Origin: Stichopus chloronotus
Taxonomy: Eukaryota; Echinodermata; Holothuroidea; Aspidochirotida; Stichopodidae
Assembly (NCBI GenBank): GCA_021234535.1
Contig: CM037830.1
Span: 38,725,937 to 38,789,936, forward strand
Length of the DNA: 64,000 nucleotides
Reading direction: 5' to 3'
The notes beneath the pieces are model-generated. The model saw only the letters and a list, made by a program, of their open reading frames with translations, had not been told where the DNA came from and ran no database searches. Positions 29,307-41,300 of the stretch are shown here, piece after piece (within the stretch, counting starts at the first letter, position 1; every line of letters begins with the position of its first letter). The position numbers and the translations under genes are program-made.

Positions 29307-30627
29307 GGAAGCGTAGAAGGGACGTGCGAAAGAGAAAAGAAAAAAATCTCGCCAATATGACAATTTTTGTAGAATTGACATTTTGACGACTTAAATAAAG
29401 TCTTCAAAATGACAAAAATCGGAAACTTGGCGATTTCTTTAACTTGTCAAAACGTTAAAACTCCAGAAATTTTCATTTTTCCCAGTTACAATAGCTCGTC
29501 AAAATGACAAAATAAAATAAAAAATGTCATTTTGGAGAGTTAGAGTATCTTGTCAAAATGCCCAAAATAAAACAAAAAAACCATTTTGCAGAATAAAACA
29601 TCTCGGGAAAATTGGAAAAATGCCACTTTGCCGAGGTAAAACAACTCATCAAAAAGGCCAAAGTCGGATAATTTTGTCGACTTAGAACATCTTGCCAAAA
29701 TGGCAAAATTCCGAAAAATGTCATTTTGCGGAGCTCGAACATCTCTTCAAAATGACAAAATTCAGAATTTTGTCATTTTTGTCCAGTTGGAACTTCTCGT
29801 CAAAATGGCAAAAGTCGGAAAACTGTCATCTTGCTCAGTTAGTCATCTTTCTAAAAGGATAAAATTCGGAAAAATGTCATTTTGCCGAATTAGAACATCA
29901 CAACGAGTCACGGTCGATGCTTTCAACCGGAAAAGAGTGACCAATGCATGCTACATACTACCTACCGATTATACCAACATGCAGTGAAGCTAACCTTATG
30001 GTTACAATTCCGACTGTCTAGACTGAGTGGATCTCGTAATAATCACAAAATTCCGAATTTTGCTATTTTGACAAGATGCTCTGACTCGCAAAAATGGCAA
30101 AAGTCTGAATTTTGCCATTTTGAAAAGACGTTCTTACTCGGCAAAATGGTAATTTTTCGAATTTTGTAACTTTGACAAGATGTTCTAACTCGGCAAACTT
30201 ACAATGTTAGAAATTTGCCATTTTGGCGAGATGTTCTAAGTCGGCAAAATGACAATTTTCCTAATTTTGCCATTTTGATGAATTGTTTTTTCTTGGCAAA
30301 GTGACAATTTTTCGAATTTTGTCACTTTGACGAGATGTTATCACTCGGTAAAATCACAAATTTCCGAATTTTGCCATTTTGAAGAGTTGTTTCATCTCGA
30401 CAAAATGACAATTTCTCGAATTTCGACATTTTGATGAATTCACAGATCTCACCAAAACATCAGTCTCCTCAATTTTCTCCTCTTTAAAAAGATGCTGAAT
30501 AACGTCAAAATGACAAATTTCAGGTTAGTGGCATTCTGAGGAGTTGATTACGTCGTCCAAATGTCAATGTTACGAAAATTTCATTTTGCCGAGATGGTTC
30601 TTTTTCGTTTGTCCCGTCTACGCTTCC
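29307..30627. mobile_element. Fold-back element with sub-repeat-built inverted arms
   Basis: The left end ggaagcgtagaagggacg and the right end (reverse complement ggaagcgtagacgggac) are inverted copies. The left arm (about 29340-29900) repeats caaaatgacaaaattcgga and aatgtcattttgccgagtta in degenerate 50-60-bp units. The right arm (about 30046-30600) has the same words in reverse. The ~150-bp centre (29900-30045) is unrelated. Flanks cgtagt and cgtggt could be a decayed target duplication. The design recalls Drosophila FB and sea urchin TU elements. Confidence 0.82.
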
Positions 30628-32431
30628 GTACGTGGTCTCTTAATCTGTCAATTAAATAAAATGAAATAAAAAGTGTGTGCCTATCTCATTGGTTCCTATG
30701 ACTCGGAAAATTGTTGAGTTGCTTAAGGACAGCCTGGTCTATAGCTACTGTAACCATCAGTGAAGTGGGAATGATTATAATAGTACGATGATTGTTTATG
30801 AATATCTCGTCATTGATAGCCAATGATTCAGATATCGATAAAGTTAAAGCAGGAAGGAAGTCAGAACTGTTGACCATGAAATATTATTTAATGATAATGA
30901 GAAACTAACATGTGGCGAATGCCATACCCAATTTTCACTTGTCTATGTTGTATACTTTTCAAGATCTGGCAATTTGAAAGCTTTGAAATCAAGATGTTGC
31001 TATTCTGAGATTGTGATGGCATAAGTGTCATAACGATAAGCTTTTGTTTTTATTTATGATATATTGTCAAATAGTTCCAACAGTCATGCATACATTCACG
31101 ATACACGTCAGTAATTCAGCACCAAATCTGACCAAGTATGAATATGCATGTATGGAAGTTATAGGTAAGTATATTAAAATCCTCCTATCAGGAGTTATGT
31201 GACATCATCATTCGACTTACTGAAGTCTGATTGCATTCAAGTGAAGCAAGAATGACAGTAACTTACTCTGAATTTCAAAAGTGTATGTTATAATTTGTCG
31301 AAGAAAAAAATATCTTTGAATGAAACTTTTGGAAGAGGTTTGTCAAACTCTTCTGCTTTATATTTCATAAAGATATATTCCTATAGGGTTTCTTCCCCCT
31401 CCTTTAAGAATACCAAAGTCAACTCAGTTGTAGGAATTAAAAGAAACAAAACACAAAAGGACACCTTAGTGATAATTTGTCTTGAAAGGTAAGACTCCGC
31501 TAAACATTACTGTGACTAAAAGCATAATTGCGAGGTGGGCATGGGTATCGCAGGAGATAGGTGCTCTGTCAATACACTGTACCTGCCCACACTCCTTTAC
31601 TCCTATACATGTAAGAGATCAACAAGTACAAGCTCACCAAATGAATGTAAGACTGAATATGCTACATGATCCTCTCATATTTTACCATGGATGTTGGTAC
31701 GTCCGTTTATTGCAACATGTATCGTGATGTATCATTATAACGAAAAGCACATGAAGTTGGGCCCGCCTCGGTGAGAGTATTGTATTAAGCAGATACACGA
31801 ATCATTTACAGGTGACATGTAATTTTCCTCACTGCTTCTATAGAGCTGCATACCCGATTTGCAATGCTCTCCGAGTCATTTCCGATATAGCACAGATACA
31901 TTGGGATAAAGTTATCAAACTTATACGTTTCGTTTATTTTCACTTTCCTTTTCTGTGTTGCTGCAGTGTGCTTCACGCACGTGCAGCCTCGGCGATCACC
32001 AGGTAACCGAAATGCATTACTTTTCTTTTTGGACCAATCTTGAAAAAAAAAAACTATATGAGCAAAACTCTTTTATGTAGTAAATATTTCAATTCAATTC
32101 AATTCAACGGACTTTTTTCAATCTCTTATAATAGGACAAAAATATAAGTACAGACATATGAGATCATGAACCATCCTGAATTCCTGTAGTACGTTTAAGT
32201 GACTTTATTTTCTAAATTTTCAGGTTTAGTCTATTCAAAAAAATGTTGGCGTTGGGGACTCTTCGGGCCAACGTATTCATCCAATACTGAGCCAACGTAT
32301 TGCTAAGAGTCATTGTAACTACATTTGTCAATGCTGGGACAACACATAGGCATAAGACACAGAAATCATTAGCAACAGCGCTGAGCAGTGAATTACACTT
32401 AATTTTTCACCCAGAGATATGCTCAAATTTC

Positions 32432-32642
32432 AGAGCTTCCGGGGGCTTTGATTCCTAAAACCACACTGGGAACTTGCTTGGATTCCACCAGGGGCCCTAC
32501 CACGGTCCCCTCGACAACACTCGCTAAGCTAGTGCTTCGCGCTCAATAAGGAAAAAGTTTTGCTCCCCCAACAGTTTTTCTTTTTGCCCTCCACTTAATT
32601 GCCCCTTAAACCCCAAATCCTTAAATCCTGGGGCCGCCGCTG
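32432..32642 (-). mobile_element. hAT-like repeat fragment ending in GCCGCCGCTG
   Basis: Read on the minus strand the segment begins CAGCGGCGGCCCCAGGATTT and is followed by C/G-rich text typical of short hAT-type elements. A possible other end CAGAGCTTCCGGGGGC lies at 32432. Flanking 8-mers (tcaaattt and caagttac) do not match, so the borders are not confirmed. Confidence 0.45.
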
Positions 32643-33708
32643 CAAGTTACACGTACGCCAATACACTTTCTGATGTTGTCAATTAATTTCATTCAAACAA
32701 TGCAGGTTATCATTCATTCAATACACGGATTAGCAATCCTTAGTTTATCCTTATTTTAGAATAAAACAACCAAAATCATACTTGCAATTTATGCTAAAAC
32801 TGGTGTCAAGCTCTGGAATTTCCTGAATTCCAGAACTGCACCATGGATTAAAGCAACTACCTTTGCTGAACATTTAAATAACATTTTAAGCAATTTTTAA
32901 CATTTGGACAGCTGCACTTTTGAACAATATAAACACCAAAAGAACAATTAAACAACACCTACTAAATAGTACTGTAGTTTCTTGTAATGATTGATTATTT
33001 CCCCTAAGTATTATTCTAAAGCTTTTGCGTCTAATTCTCCTTTTACTTCGTCCAAATTTTTAAGTGAGCTTAGTCGTTTTTTTTCTTTTCTTCATCGGGC
33101 CAGATTGGAAACTTCGTCTGGTTCAAACTGGAAATGAGATGGGTGTATGTTCGTATGGATCTAATTTAACAATGTAGTAGATAAACTTAATTGTCCTATA
33201 ATATCATCAAGCTACACCCCCCCCCCCCAACCCCTTTAAGTCACTTCAAGATAATGGCCAAAGGACCAGGTTTTTCTATTGCCATGGCTGTGACTGAATG
33301 GAGTAAAGGGTTTAAGTGAGGACAAACAGTAATTACACTACCTGGCGTACTGAGAAAATGTTTAGATAATAATGTCCCTCAAATTGCAGAAAATGGCACT
33401 TTCCTGTTTCTCTGCCCTTGTACTGAATTTCAGTCTCAGTTTTGAGCTAATTTGTCTATCAATTCTTGCCTTAAATTTTCTCTTGGGACTACTAATTTTC
33501 TTCCATGAAAAGTAATTAAGTCAGCTTTCCGTTCTTCTCAAGAAACTGCATTGCTGTCCCCCCCCCCAAAAAAAAAATGACTGAGTGTGAGGGTGTGAAT
33601 TTGAGCCCCTGTGCCCGTGCCATAGATAGGCAAATTATGTTATTTAATTTTATGGAGATAAGAAATAAATGGCCTTTCATAAAGTATCACCCAAGTATCC
33701 AGACCTGT

Positions 33709-33741
33709 ACACACACGCACACCCTCACACACAGACACACA
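33709..33741. repeat. CA-rich microsatellite
   Basis: Interrupted CA run (acacacacgcacaccctcac acacagacacac). It sits inside an open frame (33577-33987) that has no recognisable protein features. Confidence 0.8.
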
Positions 33742-34171
33742 AAATCAGTTTTTGCTCAGACTTTTAGATGTGAAATCATTTGCCGACTTTGCCGACAAAT
33801 TTCATTATTTTTCGAGCAGATTATGTCTTCCCCCGGAACAGAGGAGAGCCCATATTTGTTGATATCTTCTGGGACTCCCATGCAACAAACGATATTTGAA
33901 TACATCACAAATTTCTGCAAAGCCCAGGAACTTCAGCCCAAGGGGGGGGGGGGGAGGGACTTTACCCCTGGACTTGAAGTTACCTAAATTTGGTTTTTTT
34001 ATCTGTGTTTAGGCGATGTATAGAATATACTACCCATAAAATGACAAAAAAATACATCACAAATACCTTAAAACCGAGGAACTTCAGGACTAACTTCACC
34101 CTAGAGCTGTTATTGAAGGTAACCAAATCTAGGTGTGATTAGACGCAGTTTCAAGGATATTGTAGTTGTGA

Positions 34172-34590
34172 GGCTCTAAAGTAGTTGGTTGGGCCCCATC
34201 TGGAGTATGCTGTGCAGGCTTGGAATCCCCATTTTTTAAACTCATATTTTGGAAAATTTTCAGAAAAGAGCTTCTAGGCTGATTAGTTCCATGAGAGGTG
34301 TAGGTTGTGATCATAGCTTAAAAATACTTCATCTTGTCCTCAGACGACTTCGGGGTGCACGTGATCCGCCTCAAGTGTTCAAAATTGTTCATGGTGTTGA
34401 TAATTTAGTTTTTTTAAGATTTTATTTTCAGTGTTCTAGTTTAAGGAGTTCTCGTGGTCATCGTAGCTCCAAAGGTGTGTTGCAGGCTGAATGTTAGAAA
34501 ATTTTTCTTCTCACAGAGTTGTGGATGTATGGAATGGCCTGTCGAAGTCTGTGGTGATGTCTAAGACTAAGAATGCACTTGACCAAGGGC
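34172..34590 (+). pseudogene. Relic of a non-LTR retrotransposon reverse transcriptase (C-terminal part)
   Basis: Three frames in order give LVGPHLEYAVQAWNPHF, then LENFQKRASRLISSMRG and LRRLRGARDPPQVFKIVHG, then LNVRK and SHRVVDVWNGLSKSVVMSKT. This is the familiar C-terminal end of endonuclease/reverse transcriptases of CR1/Rex-like LINEs (ALYKSLVRPHLEYA...SHRVVDVWN...). Frameshifts near 34245 and 34495 and a stop just before GPHLEY show it is dead. The catalytic part is missing. Exact clade not determined. Confidence 0.88.
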
Positions 34591-34649
34591 AGGCCCGTAA
34601 CCAGACTAACCAATGTTGGAGATTTGAGGGCCTGGGATAGGGGTCTAAA

Positions 34650-35020
34650 GAAGATTACAGATCATTAATTTGTAATTATAGGTTATTAATCTGTAATCAC
34701 AGATTAGCAATCTATATTTACAGAATATTTTAATCTGTAACAACAGATTACTAATCTGTAATAACAGATTATTAATCTGTAATAAAAGATCATTGAGCTG
34801 TAATTACAGATTAAAATATTTATATAGATGGCACTAACACGCTTCTGTAAATAACCTCTAAATACAGATTATTAATCTGTAATTACAGATTAATAATTTG
34901 AAAGTACAGATTAATAATTTGTAATTACAGATTAATAATCTGTAATTACAGATGAATAATCTGTATTTACAGATTATTTTATCTGTTAGTACAGATTGAA
35001 AATGTTTATATAGATGGCAC
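34650..35020. repeat. Array of the 20-bp palindrome TAATCTGTAATTACAGATTA
   Basis: The word TAATCTGTAATTACAGATTA is its own reverse complement and recurs with small changes through the segment. Two larger blocks each end with tttatatagatggcactaa (about 34819 and 35006), suggesting a higher-order duplication of about 187 bp. It lies between the retrotransposon relic and the MSH4 5' end. Confidence 0.85.
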
Positions 35021-35039
35021 TAAGGCTTTCCTATGTTGC

Positions 35040-35296
35040 TCAGTAGGCTCAGCCTAGCCTATCGAGCTGGAGCTCGGCTGTCGCGCGCGCGCTGCGTACA
35101 CTTACGTACATATATATGTACTGCACTGCTGCATATTGTGACATGGCGGTCAACTAAAGCAAGATAGGTCGGCGGTCTGCTGACTGCTGTTGCTCGGCAA
35201 GTAACTGTCACCTTCAAAGACGTTGAGATAGCAATTGCTCTTGACTGATAAATCTTGGTTAAGAACGGGGAAAATTCTACATTTTTGTTGGAGGAA
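35040..35296 (+). promoter_or_regulatory. Candidate MSH4 promoter and 5' UTR
   Basis: A short CpG-rich patch (gtcgcgcgcgcgctgcg near 35082) stands out from the AT-rich surroundings. It is followed by the perfect 16-bp palindrome GTACATATATATGTAC (about 35106-35121), which could act as a TATA element about 180 bp before the ATG. Placement is inferred from position; no start site can be read from sequence alone. Confidence 0.35.
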
Positions 35297-35333
35297 ATGC
35301 CGGCTACAAGTTCAGTGATGAACCAGAAATACT
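35297..35333 (+). CDS. MSH4: MSH4 exon 1 (start codon)
   Basis: A short first coding exon of 37 bp: ATG, then [11 protein letters not shown], ending after one base of a codon at donor ACT|gtaagg. Its phase (1) is exactly what exon 2 needs (two bases, giving Ser), and the join KYSFVLNTS resembles the RYNFGLQET stretch near the N-terminus of vertebrate MSH4. An in-frame stop TAA lies at 35249-35251, so this is the first in-frame Met. The exon is too short for homology to prove; the call rests on phase, donor, CpG-rich upstream DNA and the stop. An alternative first exon upstream cannot be excluded. Confidence 0.6.
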
Positions 35334-38300
35334 GTAAGGAGTCCCTATCTTCATTGTATACCAAAGTTGTGTGCCTTGACGTTAGGCAGTTATACGTTAA
35401 TTCCTGATATAGGCCTAGGCCTAACTCAGGCTCTACCATGGCAATTAAGATTTGACACCAAATACGCTGGTAGCCTAGACCTAGGATCTCAGATTAAAGC
35501 TCCCAAAAGTTGCAATGTTGCCAAGTTGGAATTCCAAAACTCAAAAGGAGTGGACGAATGGAGTCTGCCTGATTTGGTTGTGACACCTAAAGTCTGAAAC
35601 TGTTTCAGTAGGCCGGCCGAATGCAGCATAATACGCCTGGTATTTCTGGCAGGGTGGGACTGGGAAACTCTGTTTCAGGGTTTGGGTTTCCGGGCTGGCT
35701 CTTTCAGGGTCTTTTGTGAGGATGTTGGCCTTTCTGGCATTTTCTGCTATAGGACAGCTTATTGGCAGACGTAGTAACAATGAAAAAAGGATAGGAATAG
35801 AAACTAAGTTTGAGGCCAAATGTTAGGCATAGGCCTACCTGCAGTTTGGTTATGTTTGACCCGAGTCATCATTCCTGTGCATTTCCATTTGAGCCACTTA
35901 TAAAAGTGTTCTGCATCGTGTCATGTTGTTCATAATCTTAACCCGTATTAGCTAGCCATGCATGGCACTGTTGCCACAATTTTATATATATGTACAGTAC
36001 CCCGAAATTGGCGCACTTAAGGAATCCATCGCCGATATTATAAATGTCACAAACAGGCCCTTATTTAGAGGAAACATACCTGAAATGGGTTCATAATTGT
36101 GAAATACGTAATTGTGGTTAGATTAAAAATGGTTAGGCTCACTTCAGTAACGTTGCCACAGTCGTAGCGAGTAATTTTTGAAGGAAGCGCCCCTTATTTG
36201 GGGGGTCACCAACTACGGGGTACTGTATATACCTAGCCTTAATAGTTAGTCCACTCAGCCTGGCTATACCCACTGCATCTTACAGGTGCCCAATCCTTTT
36301 TGAGTCAAGATCTACCTTTCCATATCTACCAATCCAGTGTCAATAACATCACAAACCTACACATATTGTTTCTAGCAGTAACTAACTGCGTCACGACACT
36401 TTTCTAGTTGTCAAACAATTAACCACCAGCCTAGACCTATAGACATATCACAAACCCTCCTGCTCTCACACACACACAAAGACAAATTCCTTTCACAAAG
36501 TTGCCAGTTGGCATAGTGCACTGTAGCATACACTGTCATACAGTTAGCATTCAAAAGCTTTATTTTTCTTATATGTCGGTGGCAACACCCCTTGTTGTCA
36601 GTTCAAGTGTGATCAGCTGCAGACTACCAGTAGACTACTAGTGTGTGGCTGAGATAGACTGGCTGTTGACATCTGCTTCAATGATGCATTACAATAACTA
36701 TTAATTAGGTCATGTAAGGCCAATAATAAAGTACGGAAGCTGAGGCATTTCCTTAACAAATGAACAAAAGATTCATTTGGTGGACAACACGAAGTTTAGC
36801 CCACATCTTTTCATTTCATTTTATTTTTTTAAAGTTGCTTCTTTCCGTTATAACTTATAGCTGTTACTTTTGATTTTCCCTTCTCTTTAAAGAGTTAACA
36901 TCTCAATATCTTTGTAGTGACCTGTTTTCTCAGACATGTTGCTTTTATTTGTGGGTAGAAAGGCCTGCAAAAAAAAAAGAAAGAAAGAAAAAGTAATGAA
37001 ATTATGTGTGAAGATATTGTTTGACCTGTGGATCATTGGCAAGGCACAAGTACATACTCTACAGTTGTGTGTCAATCATTTTCTTGGAAGCCAATGTTCA
37101 AAATAAGAGTATCCTTGCTTTATTATTGCAAATAATGTCTGCATCTTTTCCAAGATTGCATTAGTGAACAGGGATTTACATCTGAATGTATATATATTCT
37201 TCTTTAGTTTCAAAAGGTCTAAATTATGTGACAGCATATGTTCTTTTTTACAGCATTTGTCCTGAACACATCTAACAATGCGACAAAATCGTCCGCCACT
37301 GTACAGAGAAATTTTACCACCCCATCAGTGGTCAAACCAGTGGCATCTCATGGTGCACCATGTGGCGATGCTGGTAGCAGTACTTCACTGAGGCCATGTG
37401 AGAGTAGATCAACCAGTTTCACAGGCTCTGGATCATTCAGGTAATGAAGTAGCTTCCTACAAAACCTGATTAGCTCCAATGGACTCAGATATGTTAATGA
37501 CAAATTTCCCCAACGGTGAATTTGTTTCCAGTACAATGTTACCCCCCTGCTTATTGTCCCTACCACACTTTTTCAAAGGTAAGCATAAGTGAAAGCTCGC
37601 TAAAGAAATAAAGCCAGAAATCCAACTCACATATCTCACATGACTTGTGTATCTCTGCCAATGATGATTTATGAACCAAGAATGTAGACTCATTCATTTT
37701 CCAAGATGTAAAGAGCAGGGAGAGAAAGTGAATTGTGCTGCTCGGTAGGTTACAATTAAATGTCCTTGTTACCTAGCAGCAAATCTGAAGGACTCAAAGG
37801 TCTTGTAGAGTTTTCCAATACATATTTTTTTCAGAGATCAGCCAGCTTTTTAGCCAGATTATTCCCCAACCACTTTATGATATTTGACTTTCCCTTTTTT
37901 CCCACAAATATATTGTTACAATTTTTCCAATAACTGGATGGAATATCTAAAGGAAAGTCTGTGCATCCTCTTTTCAAAACGATTATGGAATCTTGCAGTG
38001 ATGTAATATAAGATCCTTTCCCATAAAATTGTCTGTTTACCATTTCAGTTGATTTGTTAATATTTGCAATTTTAATCAAGTGTGAATATATGCATGATCC
38101 CAAGATCAGCTTCAAATACACCACTTGCTGTGAGGACAAGTAGCACCAGCGGTCAGACGCCAGCTTCAAGACGTACCCCTTACAGAAGTACAAGTTCTTC
38201 AACTCCATCTGGACTACCAAAGTCATCCACTATTGTAGGTATGACCTTATTGGTGGCTTCTCTATAATTGAACAAAAAGAAGTTGATGATATTTCAAAAT

Positions 38301-41300
38301 TGTTACATTTGGAAACAGTAACTGTATACCTGCAAGTGAAGTTACCTCACGTTAGTTACCAGTAACTGTTTAATCTTCTCGTCATCTGTGCGGTGCCTAG
38401 TCTCTCAATCTTCAAGTTGTTTCATGCTGAACATGTGATTGTGAACATGGATCCCATAATGCTTTCCCCTGTGTAGTGGGATAGATATATACTCTTTAAA
38501 AATATTTCACTGCAAGATAATTCTTTTCCTGATGGTAAGGACATAAATGAATGCTGTCAAAAGAGTTTGAACCCATTTTAGGCCCATTACAGTCCGGTGA
38601 CTGTGGTTTATCTGTAGATAATGGTGCAGTAATTTAAGAGTGAAGTTACCTTTGGATGAATACAATAAAACAGTAGATTGACAGTGTTTATATTTAATAA
38701 ATGACCCATTAATATAAATGTGAAAATAACAGGGTTATGTATAAATCAAATAACCATTTAATGCACAGGTTGAGCACTGATTAACCTTAAATATCCAAGC
38801 TATAAATTGATTTCCTGACAGTCGGTATGTGTCTTGTTTGCACAGTTTCAACCTTTTTAGAACAGCTAGAAATACCAACTGTCAAAATTATTTCCAATTC
38901 CAAGTCAAAGTAAAAATTCATGATTTTCTAGCTATAGTCGAAGGAAGAGGACAAGCCCAAGGAGAAATTGGAATGGCATGCATCGATCTAAGACAGCCAG
39001 TAGTTACCTTATCTCAGGTAAATATCAAGGTGTCATTTGCATCACTACATCATACACCCCTCGATCCAACTCCATGTTAACGTTTGATGTTTGGATGTTT
39101 TGACTGTAAAAACAAGCTAAATCCAGCTTACATTTTCTTCTGTCAGTTAATGTTTGTTGAGTGGAATGCATCCTGTATTGAATCTCTCTGCTGGTTGAGC
39201 GATCATCTAAAACTATTGTAGTGAACAATTTAAGAAAATGTTTGTAACTCCTTTTTTTTTTTACTTTTGTCTCTTTAGTTTTCAGACAGCCAGACTTATG
39301 TAAAGGTCACCACCAAAATACAGATATACCAGCCCTTAGAGGTAGGTAGTAAGAGTTTCCATCTGTTACTGCAGCATCATAATATTGAAGTTAAGTTTCC
39401 TTGGCAGGTATCTTCTTCATAGTCAAAACATAACAAACATAAACAATCTGTCCATATGAGTTATTTATAATTATGCATATTCATGGTAGTTAGATTACAA
39501 GAAATAAGAGGCAACTTATAATGATCATGTGTAGTTTAAGGCCTATGAGTCATTCTTCCTTAGCAGAGATTGCCATTCATTGCTGGATATGATACAAGCT
39601 GATCACCATTAAACCTTACAAGTGCTCTTTAAATAATCCTCACTAAGGAGAATTTAAAGGGAAATGGCAGGGGGGAACATGTCTTCTGACATATCTATGC
39701 CATTTCAAACCATTTCCATTCATATTTTTTACTTTTTTAAATAGATGAAAGCTTTCAAAGTAAACCAGTTACATAACTGAAAGTGGTAATAACAGACTTC
39801 CATTTGGTTCGATTATTGCATTGCAGAAAAATCGATAAAATCTGTAATATTGTAAAAACCGAAGATAATCATGAAATATAAAAATAATCGTGAAATATAA
39901 AAAGTTGCAGTGAAATATTTGTGGAAATATTAGTGATGATCAAAGAGAAAGCTTGTGTGGTTAAGAAACAGTAATAAAGTGCCCTTGGGCCTCTTAGGCG
40001 TACAAATATTGGGACTATGTCAACTTATGAGTATGTAAAGAGTGTGAGGGGAAATGCCGATTACAATGGGAGTGCGATTATCAGGCATCCGATTTCACCG
40101 GTTGCCCCTTGTTTGAATACCGTGAAAGCTTAAGTGAAGGTCTCATGGGCAACACGATGTATTCAAATTTTCCACCCTACAAAGATTCTAACACTATGCA
40201 TGAAGAGTGCAGCCATTGCTATGTAATCAGGTGTGGCCATTGCTATGAACTGTGAATGGCCGCACCCTTTATATGTATGCATAGTGTCAAAAACTTTGGT
40301 GGGCGGGAAGTTTGAACATAGTTTGTTACCCATGAGACGTGCGTTCCAAAATGTGGTTTGAAATATGGCAAAAGACATGTTCCTTTCCAGGTATTTCCCT
40401 TTAATCCATAACTGTGCTGTCATTGAATTTGATTGCCTAACATTCCCACAACATGTTGCATTGTGATGATTGTTGAATTGTGATGATTGTTATATTGTGA
40501 TGATTGTTGTATTGTGATGATTGTTGTATTGTGATGATTGTTGTATTGTGATGATTGCTGTATTGTGATGATTGTTGTATTGTGATGATTGTTACATTGT
40601 GATGATTGTTGTATTGTGATGATTGTTGCATTGTGATGATTGTTGTATTGTGATGATTGTTGTATTGTGATGATTGTTACATTGTGATGATTGTTGTATT
40701 GTGATGATTGTTGCATTGTGATGATTGCTGTATTGTGATGATTGTTGTATTGTGGTGATTGTTACATTGTGATGATTGTTGTATTGTGATGATTGTTGTA
40801 TTGTTATGATTGCTGTATTCTGCTGACAAAAACTTAAAAACAAACTGATTCTGATTCCTGTCAGTCTAATTGTAATCATAACACAAATATCAAAGCAAAA
40901 CTTTTTTACACATATGCAAGTGCAAATATTATGTCAAGCTGACTAGGCTTAAACTGATTTGCAAATATCTTTTGTGATGTCTTAATTCTGTGAAGTCATT
41001 TTCTACATCTGTGTATTCTTCCTTGGTTTTTCATTAACAAAGTCCTTGTATGTGCCAAAAGTATGCACTGCTGTTGAAGCCATCTTGGCTTCAGTATTTC
41101 AGCTGGTTGTGCAATCAATTGACAACTAGTGTGGCACTCACTAATAATATCAATCACTAATCACTAATTTAAATCAGTTAATGGTTTTATTATCCAAAAT
41201 TGTGAGTAGCATTTTCATTTCAAAGACCAAGTGACATACATCTAGAAGAGCTAGCTTCATTCAGAAGTTGTGGAGTGATACCTTGAACAATTATCTGTTA

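Larger units (their letters stand above)
30628..34171. other. No gene seen apart from one hAT-like fragment and C/G tracts
   Basis: C12 at 33217-33228, C10 followed by A10 at 33558-33577, and G13 at 33942-33954. The short frames carry no recognisable protein text. Confidence 0.5.

Noticed and set aside
29301..30635. Fold-back element assigned to a named superfamily by its target duplication
   Set aside because: The flanks cgtagt and cgtggt match at only five of six bases, too weak to fix the class.
33577..33987. 136-codon plus-strand frame
   Set aside because: It runs through a CA microsatellite and a G13 tract, with no recognisable protein text.
35367..35597. Frame after exon 1 that could be an alternative first exon
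   Set aside because: It ends in a stop without a phase-compatible donor before it that I could find, and lacks MSH4-like text.
37831..38226. 131-codon minus-strand frame
   Set aside because: It lies antisense to MSH4 exon 3 and has no family resemblance; a shadow frame.
40420..40879. Three overlapping minus-strand frames of 64-98 codons rich in Gln, Asn, His and Thr
   Set aside because: They are readings of the 17-bp minisatellite in three frames; the period, not selection, keeps them open.
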